Below are positions 21,307-30,353 of a stretch of DNA of 64,000 bases, piece after piece (within the stretch, counting starts at the first letter, position 1; each line of letters begins with the position of its first letter). The notes under the pieces are model-generated. The model made no database searches and was not told where the DNA came from. It saw nothing but the letters and a program-made list of their open reading frames with translations. The DNA is from Brevundimonas bullata. Its GTDB lineage: Bacteria > Pseudomonadota > Alphaproteobacteria > Caulobacterales > Caulobacteraceae. The stretch lies in assembly GCF_003350205.1 (NCBI RefSeq), contig NZ_QLLC01000008.1, positions 1 through 64,000 of the forward strand, in the 5' to 3' direction. The position numbers were made by a program, and so were the translations under genes.

Positions 21307-22008
21307 TTGAGCACTTCCCTGGACCTCTCTCCTGACGCCGCCGAGGGCCTTCACTGGCCCGAGGTGCGGGCCTGGCTGAACGCCCACCCGGATCGTCTGC
21401 TGGACGACCGCACCCTGCTGGAAGAATTGGGCCTGCGCGCCACAGGCCGCAACGTGGTCGATTTCGGCCGCGCGGCCCTGACCCGGCTCGAAGCCGTGGT
21501 CCAGCGCGAGGCCGGCGCCCGGAAACAGATCGAAGAGATCGCCCGCGCCAACTTCGCCGCCCAGACCCAGACCCATGTCTCGGCCCTGGACCTGATGGAG
21601 GCGACCAGCCACGCCGAGCTGTCGCGTCAGCTGGACGCCACGTCCCAGGCCCGCTTCGGCCTGGCGGGCGGCGCCATCGCCATCGAAAAGCCCGGCCTCG
21701 TGCCCTTCGGCTGGAAACCGCTGGAGCCGGGCCGCGTCGATGCGCTTCTGGGAGACGACGGTCTGGAATGGCTCGGCCCCAACTTCACCGGCCTGGACCT
21801 GTTCGGCCCCGCCGAGGGCGAGGTGAAGTCGGTGGCCCTGGTGCGGATGAGCCTGCATCTGCCGGGTTCGGACGGCGCCCGCCCGGCCCTGTGCGCCTTC
21901 GGCTCGCACGAGGACGACGGCTTCACCCCGGCCATGGGCTGCGAACTGGTGGCCTTCATCACCCGCGTGGTGGAACGCATGGCCGAGCGATGGCCGACGC
22001 AGGGCTGA
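21307..22008 (+). CDS. DUF484 family protein
   Basis: 233 residues starting at a TTG with AGAGG five bases upstream. DUF484 proteins have a short helical N-terminus (VRAWLNAHPDRLLDDRTLLEELGL), a coiled piece, and a GAF-like C-terminal domain. Their role is unknown, but the gene is very commonly next to xerC, as here, where the two overlap by 19 bases. That coupling suggests a link to recombination or chromosome dimer handling. Confidence 0.88.
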   Translation: MSTSLDLSPDAAEGLHWPEVRAWLNAHPDRLLDDRTLLEELGLRATGRNVVDFGRAALTRLEAVVQREAGARKQIEEIARANFAAQTQTHVSALDLMEATSHAELSRQLDATSQARFGLAGGAIAIEKPGLVPFGWKPLEPGRVDALLGDDGLEWLGPNFTGLDLFGPAEGEVKSVALVRMSLHLPGSDGARPALCAFGSHEDDGFTPAMGCELVAFITRVVERMAERWPTQG

Positions 22009-22919
22009 CGGCTGATCAGGCGCTCCTCGCCTGGCTCGAACATCTGGCGCACGAGCGTCGCCTGTCGCCGCGCACGCTCGAGGCCTATGGCCACATAGGC
22101 CGTCACTACGTGGCCTTTCTGGAGCGCCATCGCGGCGGGCCACAGACCCTGGCCGATCTCGGCGCCGTCACCGCCGCCGAGGTACGCGCCCATCTGGCCG
22201 AGCGCCGCAGCGGCGACCGCCCGCTGAACGCCCGCTCGCTCAGCCAGACGCTCGCCGCCATTCGCGGCTTTCACGTCTTCCTCGACCGGCGCTGCGGCAC
22301 GCCCGCGCCGCAGCTGGCCCTGGTGCGCGGCCCGCGCGTCAAGCCGTCCCTGCCCCGCCCGGTCACGGAGGATCAGGCGCGCGGCCTGCTGCACGAACCC
22401 GAGGCCGATCCCGACGCCGAACCGTGGGAGGCCGCGCGCGACCGCGCCGTCCTGACCCTGCTCTACGGCTGCGGGCTCCGCATCTCCGAGGCCCTTTCGC
22501 TGAAGCGGTCGGACGCCCCCCTGCCCGACGCCCTGCGCATCACCGGCAAGGGCGACAAGATGCGGATCGCCCCGGTCCTGCCCCAGGTGCGCGAGGCGGT
22601 GGACGCCTATCTGGCGCTGCAACCCTTCGTCCTCGAGGCGGATCAGCCCCTGTTCCGCGCCAAACGCGGCGGCCCTTTAAGCCCGCGTCACGTCCAGGCC
22701 ACGGTCCAGCGGCTGCGCGGGCGTCTGGGAATGCCCGCCTCGGCCACGCCCCACGCCCTACGCCACAGCTTCGCCACCCACCTGCTGGGGGCCGGCGCCG
22801 ACCTGCGTTCGATCCAGGAACTGCTGGGCCACGCCAGTCTCTCGACCACCCAGAAATACACCCAGGTCGACGCCGCCCGCCTGCTGGCCGCCTATGCGGA
22901 CGCGCACCCGCGCGGCTAG
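21990..22919 (+). CDS. xerC: Tyrosine recombinase XerC
   Basis: 309 residues. SAM-like DNA-binding domain (about 10-105) and catalytic domain (120-305). Catalytic residues are complete: Arg164 (GLRISEAL), Lys187 (TGKGDK), His255 and Arg258 (HALRHSF), His281 (LGHASLST) and Tyr290 (QKYTQVD). With XerD it resolves chromosome dimers at dif. It starts inside the DUF484 gene, so translation is probably coupled. This is the housekeeping enzyme and not a phage integrase: no attachment sites or mobile genes are near. Confidence 0.95.
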   Translation: MADAGLTADQALLAWLEHLAHERRLSPRTLEAYGHIGRHYVAFLERHRGGPQTLADLGAVTAAEVRAHLAERRSGDRPLNARSLSQTLAAIRGFHVFLDRRCGTPAPQLALVRGPRVKPSLPRPVTEDQARGLLHEPEADPDAEPWEAARDRAVLTLLYGCGLRISEALSLKRSDAPLPDALRITGKGDKMRIAPVLPQVREAVDAYLALQPFVLEADQPLFRAKRGGPLSPRHVQATVQRLRGRLGMPASATPHALRHSFATHLLGAGADLRSIQELLGHASLSTTQKYTQVDAARLLAAYADAHPRG

Positions 22920-23707
22920 ATGGCCTTGACCGCCCCGCCGTCCACACGGATCAGCGAGCCGGTGACATAACCCGCCAGCGGACTGGCCAGGAAGGCGGCG
23001 ACGGCGCCGAACTCCTCGGTCGTGCCGATGCGGCCCGCGGGGATGGACTTTACCGATTCCGCGCGCGCCTCGGCCGGTTCGACGCCCGTGGCGGCGGCGC
23101 GAGCGGCGTCCAGACGCTCGATGCGCGGGGTGTCGATGCGCCCCGGCAACAGGGTGTTGACCGTCACCCCATTTGCCGCGACCTCGCCCGCCAGGGTCTT
23201 GGCCCAGGCCGCCACCGAGGCGCGCAAGGTGTTGGACACGCCCAGCGTCCCGACCGGCTCGATCACGGTGATGGAGGCGACGTTCAGGATACGCCCCCAG
23301 CCCATGGCCCGCATCCCCGGCAGCACCCGGTCCGTCAGGCGAAACACCGACAGCACCATGGACTCGAAATGATCGCGCCAGACCGAGGGCTCCAGTCCGT
23401 TCACCCCCGACGGCGGCGGCCCGCCGGTGTTGTTCAGCAGGATCTGGATCGGCCCGCCCAAGGCCGCCTCGGCCACGTCCACCGCCTTCAGCAGCCCCTC
23501 ATGATCGGCCAGATCGGCGGGGGCGATGACCGCCTTGCCAGGCCCCATAGCGTTCAGCTCATCGGCCACGGCCTGAAGCTTGACCGCGTCGCGCGACAGC
23601 AGGGCCACATGCGCCCCCTCGGCCACCAGAGCCCTCGCCACAGCCTGTCCCAGGCCGCTGGAGCCGCCGCAGATCAGGGCGCGCTTGCCGGTGAGTTGAA
23701 GGTCCAT
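22916..23707 (-). CDS. SDR-fold protein lacking the YxxxK motif
   Basis: 263 residues. It has a glycine-rich nucleotide motif (GGSSGLGQAVA), NNTGGPPP in place of NNAG, VASITVIEP with the Ser, and NTLLPGRIDTPR. Where the catalytic YxxxK should stand the sequence reads SNTLR, so both Tyr and Lys are missing. This matches the 'BKR-like' SDR subgroup, in which the tetrad is imperfect. Enzyme activity is therefore doubtful; it may bind nucleotide only. The stop overlaps the xerC stop, so the two genes converge. ATG at 23707 gives a normal SDR N-terminus. Confidence 0.85.
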   Translation of the reverse strand: MDLQLTGKRALICGGSSGLGQAVARALVAEGAHVALLSRDAVKLQAVADELNAMGPGKAVIAPADLADHEGLLKAVDVAEAALGGPIQILLNNTGGPPPSGVNGLEPSVWRDHFESMVLSVFRLTDRVLPGMRAMGWGRILNVASITVIEPVGTLGVSNTLRASVAAWAKTLAGEVAANGVTVNTLLPGRIDTPRIERLDAARAAATGVEPAEARAESVKSIPAGRIGTTEEFGAVAAFLASPLAGYVTGSLIRVDGGAVKAI

Positions 23708-23807
23708 GTCGGTATCCCCTGCCTCAGGAAGCTTACGCCGCTGACATGGGCGCAGGCGCGGCCGATTGCGAGGCCCGTCGACCAAAGTCGCGGGCAAGAA
23801 ACGCCAA

Positions 23808-24890
23808 CTAGCGCAGAACCTCGTCCGAGCTAACCAGCCGCACGTCGTGCATCTGGTTCAGATAGGCCTCATAGTAGCCCTTGTGCGAGGCGCCGACGAT
23901 GGTCAGCATCCGCGTGCCCGGATAGCGGCCCAGCACATCGCGCATATTGGCGACCATCCGCAGGTTGCGCGTCTCCCAATAGCCGAGGTAGCGCCGCCCG
24001 AACGCCTCGGGCGAAGGCTCGACATGGGTCGCCCCAAAGTCCGACCGATAGGCCAGCATCTGGTTCTCTGACGTGTTGTAGGCGCGGTAGACGTTCAGCA
24101 GGCCGTCGGCCTGGGCCAGGTTCTCGAACAGGGGCTGATCCAAGTCCTTGCGGGCCTGGACATGGGGATTGTCCCAGGCCGCCATGATCGCCTTGGCCTG
24201 CGCCGCCTCTTCTTCGGGACGGGTCGCGAAATCCGCCGTGTGGTCGTCCACCGCCCACAGACGCTCATGCCCCAGCCGCGCCGCCAGGACGGCCGCCAGA
24301 AGACTCGACTCGTTCTTGCGCGTCATGCGCTGGTTCAGCTTGGCCGCCATGTCCGCCGTCAGGCCGTCTTGGGCCTGGCGCTCGTCCTCGGGTAGGCGCA
24401 GCCACTGGACCAGGGCCGAGGACGGCTCGCCCGCCGCGAGGAAGAGGGCCGCCAGTCGTCGCCGCTGGGTCGCCGACGGGGCGGCGGGCCAGTCCGCCAG
24501 CAAGCGCTCGGCCTCGGCGTTGGCCGCAGGAACGTCGATGCCCAGGGCCTGCCCCTCGGCGCTCGGATCATAGCAGAAGGTTTCGACCGACTCGGCGTAG
24601 CGCGAGGGATAGCGCCGCATGGCGTCGCATTGCAGGCCGGACAGGTTTTCAATGGCGACCGCCGTCGGACGCCAAGCTTCCAGCCGCGCCAGCAAGGGCT
24701 CCAGCTGCTCGGGACGGAAGCTGTCGGGCAGGCCGGACAAATGAGGCGAGCCCAGCACCAGAACCTCATTGAGAGCGCCCGCCGGCGGTCCCTTCAGTTG
24801 GTCCGGCTGAAACGAGGGACGATACTCCTGCGCCGAAGCGGCCGAACCGATCGCCACCCACGCCGCCGCCAGCCAGACTCCCACACGCAT
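23808..24890 (-). CDS. Exported DUF5694-like protein
   Basis: 360 residues from the ATG at 24890. Signal peptide ends near residue 20 (AIGSAASAQE). LNEVLVLGSPHLSG and AWRPTAVAIENLSGLQCD open the mature domain, and RMLTIVGASHKGYYEAYL closes it. This layout fits DUF5694, a family distantly like TraB/GumN with paired GxxH motifs (GSPH, GASH). Candidate active residues are those His and the Glu of AIEN. Function unknown; probably periplasmic. It is a single gene between the SDR and lpdA. Confidence 0.72.
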   Translation of the reverse strand: MRVGVWLAAAWVAIGSAASAQEYRPSFQPDQLKGPPAGALNEVLVLGSPHLSGLPDSFRPEQLEPLLARLEAWRPTAVAIENLSGLQCDAMRRYPSRYAESVETFCYDPSAEGQALGIDVPAANAEAERLLADWPAAPSATQRRRLAALFLAAGEPSSALVQWLRLPEDERQAQDGLTADMAAKLNQRMTRKNESSLLAAVLAARLGHERLWAVDDHTADFATRPEEEAAQAKAIMAAWDNPHVQARKDLDQPLFENLAQADGLLNVYRAYNTSENQMLAYRSDFGATHVEPSPEAFGRRYLGYWETRNLRMVANMRDVLGRYPGTRMLTIVGASHKGYYEAYLNQMHDVRLVSSDEVLR

Positions 24891-24981
24891 CGCCTCACCC
24901 TCGCTCTTGCGAAACCGGGGCGAAGCTGAGGGCGGGGCGGCAACCGGGCAAGTTAAGATTCGGCAATACGCAGCAAACGAA

Positions 24982-25011
24982 AACGGCGCGCCCTGTGCGG
25001 AGCGCGCCGTT
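24982..25011 (-). terminator. Terminator of lpdA
   Basis: Stem AACGGCGCGC (24982-24991) with GCGCGCCGTT (25002-25011), 10 bp, loop of 10. On the minus strand it ends in a run of four T and lies 28 bases past the lpdA stop. Confidence 0.8.
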
Positions 25012-25039
25012 CTGGCGTCCAGCGAGAAGCTGAAAAGCC

Positions 25040-26452
25040 TTAGGCCTGCATGGCCCAACCTTCGACGGCCATGGCCGCCTGGCGGACGGCTTCCGAGCGG
25101 GTCGGGTGGGAGTGGCAGGTGCGGGCGATGTCTTCCGACGAGCCGCCGAAGGCCATGGCGATGCAGGCCTCGCCGATCAGTTCGCCGGCTGCGGGTCCAT
25201 AGATGTGGACGCCCAGGATCTTGTCGGTCACAGCGTCGGCCAGGACCTTCACGAAGCCCTCCGTCTCGTGGTTGATCTTGGCGCGGCTGTTGGCAGCGAA
25301 GGGGAACTTGCCCTTCTTGAAGGCGACGCCCGCGGCCTTCAGCTGCTCTTCGTTCTTGCCGACCCAGGCCACTTCCGGGCCGGTGTAGATGACGCTGGGG
25401 ACCAGGTCGTAATCGACGTGACCGGCCTTGCCCGCGATCAGCTCGATGACGGCCACGCCGTCTTCCTCGGCCTTGTGCGCCAGCATCGGGCCATAGGTGA
25501 CGTCGCCGATGACCCAGACGCCCGGCGCCGTGGTCTTGAAGTGGTCGTTGGGGATGACGCCGCGCTTGTCGGTCTCGATGCCGACCGTCTCCAGGCCCAG
25601 ACCGGCGGTGTAGGGACGACGGCCGATGGCCACCAGAACCACGTCGCCCTTGAGGGTTTCAGCCGCGCCGCCGGCCGAAGGCTCCAGCGTCAGCTCGACG
25701 CCGTCCTTGACCGAGGTCGCGCCCGTGACCTTCGTGCCCATGCGGAAGGTCATGCCCTGCTTGGTCAGGCCGCGCTGGAAGGCGGTGGCGACCTCGGCGT
25801 CCATGCCGGCGCCGACCTTGTCGAGGAACTCGACCACGGTCACTTGCGCGCCCAGACGGCGCCAGACCGAGCCCAGCTCCAGGCCGATGACGCCCGCGCC
25901 GATGACGATCAGGTGCTTGGGCACCTTGGGCAAGAAGAGGGCGCCGGTCGAGTCGATGACCTTGCCGTCCTCGAAAGCGACGCCCGGCAGCGGGGTCGGC
26001 TCGGAGCCGGTGGCGATGACGATGTTCCTGGTTTCATAGGTCGTCTTGACGCCGTCGACGGCCTCGACCTCGACCTTGTTCGGCCCGGCGATACGGCCGC
26101 GGCCCTTCAGCCAGACGACCTTGTTCTTCTTCATCAAGAACTCGATGCCCTTGGTCAGGGCTTCGACGCTGTCGTCCTTGGCCTTGTGCATCTGGCCCAG
26201 GTTCAGCTTGGGCTTCACCTCGATGCCGATGCCGGCGAATTCGGTATTGGCGGCCTCATACAGCTCCGAGGCGTGCAGCAGGGCCTTGGACGGCATGCAG
26301 CCGACGTTCAGGCAGGTGCCGCCGAGCGTGGCGCGCATTTCGATGATGGCGACCTTCAGGCCCAGCTGACCGGCGCGAATGGCGGCGTTGTAGCCGCCCG
26401 GCCCGCCGCCGATGATCACTACGTCGTAGGTCTGGGGAGCGGCGTCGGCCAT
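25040..26452 (-). CDS. lpdA: Dihydrolipoyl dehydrogenase
   Basis: 470 residues from the ATG at 26452, with AGAGGA five bases upstream. FAD motif VVIIGGGPGGYNAA, redox-active disulfide GGTCLNVGCMPSK, NAD motif VIGAGVIGLELGSVW, FAD contact VWVIGDVTYGPMLAHKA, and the catalytic His-Glu near the C-terminus (HSHPTRSEAV). It re-oxidises dihydrolipoamide in the pyruvate, 2-oxoglutarate and related complexes, reducing NAD. No E1/E2 genes are next to it, so it is a stand-alone copy here. Confidence 0.95.
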   Translation of the reverse strand: MADAAPQTYDVVIIGGGPGGYNAAIRAGQLGLKVAIIEMRATLGGTCLNVGCMPSKALLHASELYEAANTEFAGIGIEVKPKLNLGQMHKAKDDSVEALTKGIEFLMKKNKVVWLKGRGRIAGPNKVEVEAVDGVKTTYETRNIVIATGSEPTPLPGVAFEDGKVIDSTGALFLPKVPKHLIVIGAGVIGLELGSVWRRLGAQVTVVEFLDKVGAGMDAEVATAFQRGLTKQGMTFRMGTKVTGATSVKDGVELTLEPSAGGAAETLKGDVVLVAIGRRPYTAGLGLETVGIETDKRGVIPNDHFKTTAPGVWVIGDVTYGPMLAHKAEEDGVAVIELIAGKAGHVDYDLVPSVIYTGPEVAWVGKNEEQLKAAGVAFKKGKFPFAANSRAKINHETEGFVKVLADAVTDKILGVHIYGPAAGELIGEACIAMAFGGSSEDIARTCHSHPTRSEAVRQAAMAVEGWAMQA

Positions 26453-26607
26453 GGATATCCTCTGATCGGTCTGGCGCTGGGAAGGAGCGGCGCGGACACT
26501 AGCGCCGACCCCGGCGGGGTCAACCGCCAAGCCTCCATATAGGCCGTGATCTCAACCAGGGCCATGCCGACGAAAGCCAAAGACGCCCCATAGGCTGAAA
26601 CGCCAAA

Positions 26608-26631
26608 GGGCCGGGCGTCGCCGCCCGGCCC
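26608..26631 (-). terminator. Terminator of the TonB receptor gene
   Basis: A perfect 10-bp stem GGGCCGGGCG (26608-26617) and CGCCCGGCCC (26622-26631) with a 4-base loop, 22 bases past the receptor stop, followed on the minus strand by TTTGGCGTTT. Confidence 0.82.
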
Positions 26632-26653
26632 TCCATCGCAGATTTCAGAAGCC

Positions 26654-28939
26654 TCAGAAGGCCATGCGGGCGACCAGCTGATAGACGGGACCGCCCTTTT
26701 CGGTCTCCAGCTCGTACTCGTCGTACTTGCGATCAATCTGATCCTCGACGTTGCCGAACTTGTCGAAGACCTCGTCCTTGGAGGCGTCCAGCAGGTTGGA
26801 GCCGGTCAGGCGCACCACGATATTGCTGGCGACGCGCTTCTCGAGGAAAACCTCCAGGTCGGCGCCGTAGGAGGTGCGGACCTCTTCGGCCAGGACGCGG
26901 GCGGCGGCCTCGCCCTGCTTGCGATAGGTGGCGCCGAAGGCTGCGCCCCAGGTCGGGATGTCGTGGGTGAAGCCGAAGTTCAGCACATAGTCCGACTGGC
27001 TGTTGAACCGGCGGGTCCCCATGAAGTCCTCGACCTCGCTGTCCAGCCACGAGTAGTTGAGGAAGACGCCGGTCGTCTCCATGCCGATGAAGTCCAGCGG
27101 CGTCGACAGGTCGAACTCGACACCCCAGACCTGACCGTCGCCGACGTTGTCGACGGTGTAGATGAAGGTTCCTTCGCCCGCGCTGCCTTCGTCGCCGGTG
27201 TTGACCTCTTCCACCAGATCCGAGATCGAGCGGTAGAAGGCGTTGACCCCCACCACGCCGCGACGGCCGAGCTGGCGCTCAAAGCCGACGTCCACGCCCC
27301 AGGCCGATTCCGGCTTCAGGTTCGGATTGCCGATGAAGTCGCTGTCGCCGAACTCTTCTTCCAGGGCGGCAGGCGACAGGCGGTCGAAGCTGGGACGACG
27401 CACCGTGCGCGCCGCCGAGAAGGTCAGGCGGTCCGTGTCGTTCAGGCGATAGCGCACGCTGGCCGAGGGCAGCAGGAAGCCATAGTCGGTCTCGGTCACG
27501 CGGTCGGCGGCCTCGGCCGTCTCGTCGGTGATGGTGATGTCCGTGGTCTCATAGCGCAGGCCCGCTTCCCATTTCAGCGCGCCGCGATCGCCCGACAGCA
27601 TGACATAGGGGTCAATGCGGTTCTCCTCGATCAGGCTGTCGCCGCCGGGGACGGCTTCAAAGGCGCCGAAGGGGGGAACGACCGGCCGCACGCCCGGCGC
27701 GTTCGGCACGTTGAAGCGGATGCGCGGGGCCTCGGTGATCAGGCTGTCGCGCTCCTTCATGGCCCACTGGACGCCGAACTCCAGCGTCGCGCCGGACAGG
27801 TCGCGCTTGTGCTCGACGGCGCCTGACCATTCTTCGTCCTTGATCCGGGTGTCGGTGGCGTCGGCGGTGAAGCGGTCCTCGTCCGGATAGGGCGTGCCGT
27901 CGCGCAGGTATTCCGACTCGTTCTCGAACTCGTACTGATCGTCGTCGATCATGGCGTAGCCGAGCTTGAAGCGCGTCTTGCCCCCGAACATGTCGCGGCT
28001 GTAGCGGGCGTCCAGCGACAGATTGTCGGTCAGGATGTCGAGGTCGTTGTCGTTGACCACCGCCAGGTTGGCCTCGGTCTGGACGCCGCCTTCGTATTCC
28101 AGCGAATCCTCGTCCTGGAAGCGGTCGGTGCGGACAAAAAGACCCGAGAGGGCCAGTTCGCCGCCGGCCACATCGACCTGGTAGGCGGCGTTGAACGAAT
28201 AGTCGGTGCCGTCGCGGACATCGGTCTGGGCCTCGACGTTCTGCAGTTCGCCGTTCGGCTCGTCATAGCGCTCGCTGAACTTGAACTTGGGGTTGCGGCG
28301 GTCCTGCATATTGGCGCCGACCAGCAGACGGCCCGGCCCGACCTGGCCGCCCCAGACGGCGCCGAAGGTCTGACCCCACTGGCCGTACTCGCTGTCGTCG
28401 AACATCAAGGCGCCGGCGCGGACATAGCCGCCGTCCAGCGACAGGGCGTCGCGCAGCACGATGTTGATGGCCCCGGCCACCGCGTCGCCCGAACGATTGG
28501 CCGAGCTTGAGCGCACCACCTCGACCCGCTCGATCAACTCGGCGGGGATGCGGTCGACGAAGAAGGAGCGATCGACGCCGGCGCCGGGCACGCGATCGCC
28601 GTTGATCAGGATCTGGGTGTAGCCCGAGTCCAGGCCCCGAAGGCGCACGCCGTCATATTCCAGCACGTCAGACAGGAAGGCGACCGAGGGCACGCGCTTC
28701 AGAGCGTCGCCGGCGGTCAGCGGCTCGAACCGCTGGAAATACTCCAGGTCGTAGGACAGGGTCGGCACGACGTCGTCGGCGCGGTTGCGCAGGACAGGCC
28801 GCCCTGTGACGATCACCTCCGACAAGGCCGTGACCGGGCCGTCGTTATAGTCCGGCGCCCGGACGACTTCTTCGGCGCTGACGGCGCCGGCGATGGCGAG
28901 AGGGGCGACGGCGGCGCCCAGCAGAAGACCCAGCTTCAT
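26654..28939 (-). CDS. TonB-dependent outer-membrane receptor
   Basis: 761 residues. Signal peptide (1-22), a short stretch with a TonB-box-like segment (ALSEVIVTG, 38-46), plug domain (about 55-170, VRLRGLDSGYTQILINGDRV, GDAVAGAINIVLRDAL), then a 22-strand beta-barrel ending in Phe (VARMAF). The VNTGD and DKFGN segments fall in the late barrel. The ligand is not evident; siderophore, vitamin B12 or sugar are all possible. No inner-membrane transporter or Fur-like site is seen next to it. Confidence 0.93.
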   Translation of the reverse strand: MKLGLLLGAAVAPLAIAGAVSAEEVVRAPDYNDGPVTALSEVIVTGRPVLRNRADDVVPTLSYDLEYFQRFEPLTAGDALKRVPSVAFLSDVLEYDGVRLRGLDSGYTQILINGDRVPGAGVDRSFFVDRIPAELIERVEVVRSSSANRSGDAVAGAINIVLRDALSLDGGYVRAGALMFDDSEYGQWGQTFGAVWGGQVGPGRLLVGANMQDRRNPKFKFSERYDEPNGELQNVEAQTDVRDGTDYSFNAAYQVDVAGGELALSGLFVRTDRFQDEDSLEYEGGVQTEANLAVVNDNDLDILTDNLSLDARYSRDMFGGKTRFKLGYAMIDDDQYEFENESEYLRDGTPYPDEDRFTADATDTRIKDEEWSGAVEHKRDLSGATLEFGVQWAMKERDSLITEAPRIRFNVPNAPGVRPVVPPFGAFEAVPGGDSLIEENRIDPYVMLSGDRGALKWEAGLRYETTDITITDETAEAADRVTETDYGFLLPSASVRYRLNDTDRLTFSAARTVRRPSFDRLSPAALEEEFGDSDFIGNPNLKPESAWGVDVGFERQLGRRGVVGVNAFYRSISDLVEEVNTGDEGSAGEGTFIYTVDNVGDGQVWGVEFDLSTPLDFIGMETTGVFLNYSWLDSEVEDFMGTRRFNSQSDYVLNFGFTHDIPTWGAAFGATYRKQGEAAARVLAEEVRTSYGADLEVFLEKRVASNIVVRLTGSNLLDASKDEVFDKFGNVEDQIDRKYDEYELETEKGGPVYQLVARMAF

Positions 28940-29121
28940 TTATCTTGTTCCCCGACGACACCGGCCTGCGATCAGGCTCTGGTTGTCTTGGGCGCTCGCT
29001 AGCGGGGTGCGGCGACGCGACCGCGACGTTTTCGCGAAGAGGATTCGCCGGTTCGCTGACCGTCCGACGACAGATCGTCCCGATGCTGAGGATTATTCGC
29101 GAGGGGGTCTGTAATGCGAAA

Positions 29122-29149
29122 CGGGGCCCGATCTTGCGATCGGACCCCG
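29122..29149 (-). terminator. Terminator of tRNA-Gly
   Basis: A 12-bp stem (29122-29133 with 29138-29149, one mismatch) and TTGC loop, 16 bases past the tRNA 3' end. On the minus strand it is followed by TTTCGCATT. Confidence 0.8.
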
Positions 29150-29165
29150 TGTTCCCAGTCTCGAC

Positions 29166-29240
29166 TGGAGCGGGCGAAGAGATTCGAACTCTCGACCCCA
29201 ACCTTGGCAAGGTTGTGCTCTACCACTGAGCTACGCCCGC
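29166..29240 (-). tRNA. tRNA-Gly (anticodon GCC)
   Basis: 75 bases with an encoded CCA. Acceptor GCGGGCG pairs with CGCCCGC, the D arm reads GTAGCTCAGTGG, the anticodon loop is TTGCCAA between CAACC and GGTTG, and the T arm contains GTTCGAATC. It decodes GGC and GGU. Confidence 0.96.
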
Positions 29241-29378
29241 ATTCCCGTGGGAGCGATGTGCTGCTCCCCGTCGAGGAGGGGCTTTTAGCCGACCCTTCTC
29301 AGACCGCGCAACCCCCTTTTTGGATTTTCCGGCAATCCGCTGCTTTTTTTCGAATAGTTCTGGAATTTCAAACGAAAA

Positions 29379-29419
29379 CGGCCCCCGCAACACCCCCGAA
29401 GGAAGCGCCGCGAGGGCCG
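29379..29419 (-). terminator. Probable terminator of the SDR gene at 29517
   Basis: Stem CGGCCCCCGC (29379-29388) with GCGAGGGCCG (29410-29419), 10 bp including one G-U pair, with a 21-base loop. On the minus strand TTTTCGTTTG follows. It lies about 100 bases past the SDR stop, with a family C repeat between. Confidence 0.68.
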
Positions 29420-29460
29420 CTGGATAGCAGCCGCTACGTTTCAATCACGCGCGCCAACCC

Positions 29461-29497
29461 GCTCAAGCAGCGAGCCGCCGCGCGGCGAGCGATAGCG
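29461..29497 (+). repeat. Family C 37-bp repeat, copy 2
   Basis: A 37-bp unit identical, in opposite orientation, to 57248-57284, and one base different from 18240-18276. It lies 20 bases after the SDR stop. Confidence 0.9.
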
Positions 29498-29516
29498 GCC
29501 TCAGCCGCGCTGAGGA

Positions 29517-30299
29517 TCAGCGCGGCGCCAGCCTGATGGCCCCGTCCAGACGGATGCATTCGCCGTTGATGTAGACGTTCTCGGCCAGATGCAGGGCCAG
29601 GGACGCATAGTCGGCCGGGGTGCCAAGGCGGCTGGGGAAGGGAATGGCGGCGGCCAGGCTGTCCTGAACCTTCTGGTCCATGCCGGCCATCATCGGGGTC
29701 CACATGATGCCGGGCAGGATGGTGTTCACCCGCACCCCGTCCTGGGCCAGATCGCGCGCGACCGGCAGGGTCATGGCGTAGACGCCGCCCTTGGACGCCG
29801 AATAGGCCGCCTGGCCAATCTGGCCGTCCTGGGCCGCGACGCTGGCGGTGTTGATGATCAGGCCACGCTCGCCGTCAGCCATCGGCTCGGTCTGGACCAT
29901 GCCGAGCGCCGACTGCGACAGGACGCGGAAGGTGCCGAACAGGTTAATCGTGACGGTGCGCTCGAAGGAGGCCATGTCGTGGGCGCGGACCTCGCCGGTG
30001 TCGCGCTTGCGGCTGACGGTCTTCTGGCCCGTGGCGATGCCGGCGCAGTTGACGGTCAGGCGCTCCTGGCCGTGGGCGGCGCGGGCCTTGACGAAGCCGG
30101 CGGCGACGCTCTCGTCCGAGGTCACGTCCACCTTGCAGAAGACGCCGCCGATCTCCTTGGCGATCTCCTCGCCGCGCTCTTCGTTCAGGTCGAACAGGGC
30201 GACCTTGACGCCCTTGGCCGCCAGCGCCCGCGCCGTGCCCTCGCCCAGGCCCGAAGCCCCGCCCGTCACCACCGCCGCAATCGAACCGTCGAGTTTCAT
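29517..30299 (-). CDS. SDR oxidoreductase (3-hydroxyacyl-CoA dehydrogenase-like)
   Basis: 260 residues. Classical short-chain dehydrogenase with TGGASGLGEGTA cofactor motif, FDLNEE (acidic, so NAD preferred), NCAGIA, INTASVAAQDG and the active-site YSASKGG. The insert AHDMASFERTVTINLFGTF and the C-terminal NGECIRLDGAIRL resemble the human type-10 HSD / 3-hydroxyacyl-CoA dehydrogenase group, which suggests a role in short-chain acyl-CoA oxidation. Substrate is inferred only. Single gene with its own terminator. Confidence 0.86.
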   Translation of the reverse strand: MKLDGSIAAVVTGGASGLGEGTARALAAKGVKVALFDLNEERGEEIAKEIGGVFCKVDVTSDESVAAGFVKARAAHGQERLTVNCAGIATGQKTVSRKRDTGEVRAHDMASFERTVTINLFGTFRVLSQSALGMVQTEPMADGERGLIINTASVAAQDGQIGQAAYSASKGGVYAMTLPVARDLAQDGVRVNTILPGIMWTPMMAGMDQKVQDSLAAAIPFPSRLGTPADYASLALHLAENVYINGECIRLDGAIRLAPR

Positions 30300-30353
30300 G
30301 AAGATCGTCCCTATATTCTTTGAACCGAGTGTCTGCGCGAGGATTTAGCGGCC

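Noticed and set aside
21990-22919. XerC gene as sign of a prophage or integron
   Set aside because: It is the housekeeping xerC next to DUF484, with no attachment sites, excision genes or change of composition.
29166-29240. tRNA-Gly as an integration site of an island
   Set aside because: Neither flank carries an integrase or a repeated tRNA 3' end; neighbours are ordinary genes and a terminator.
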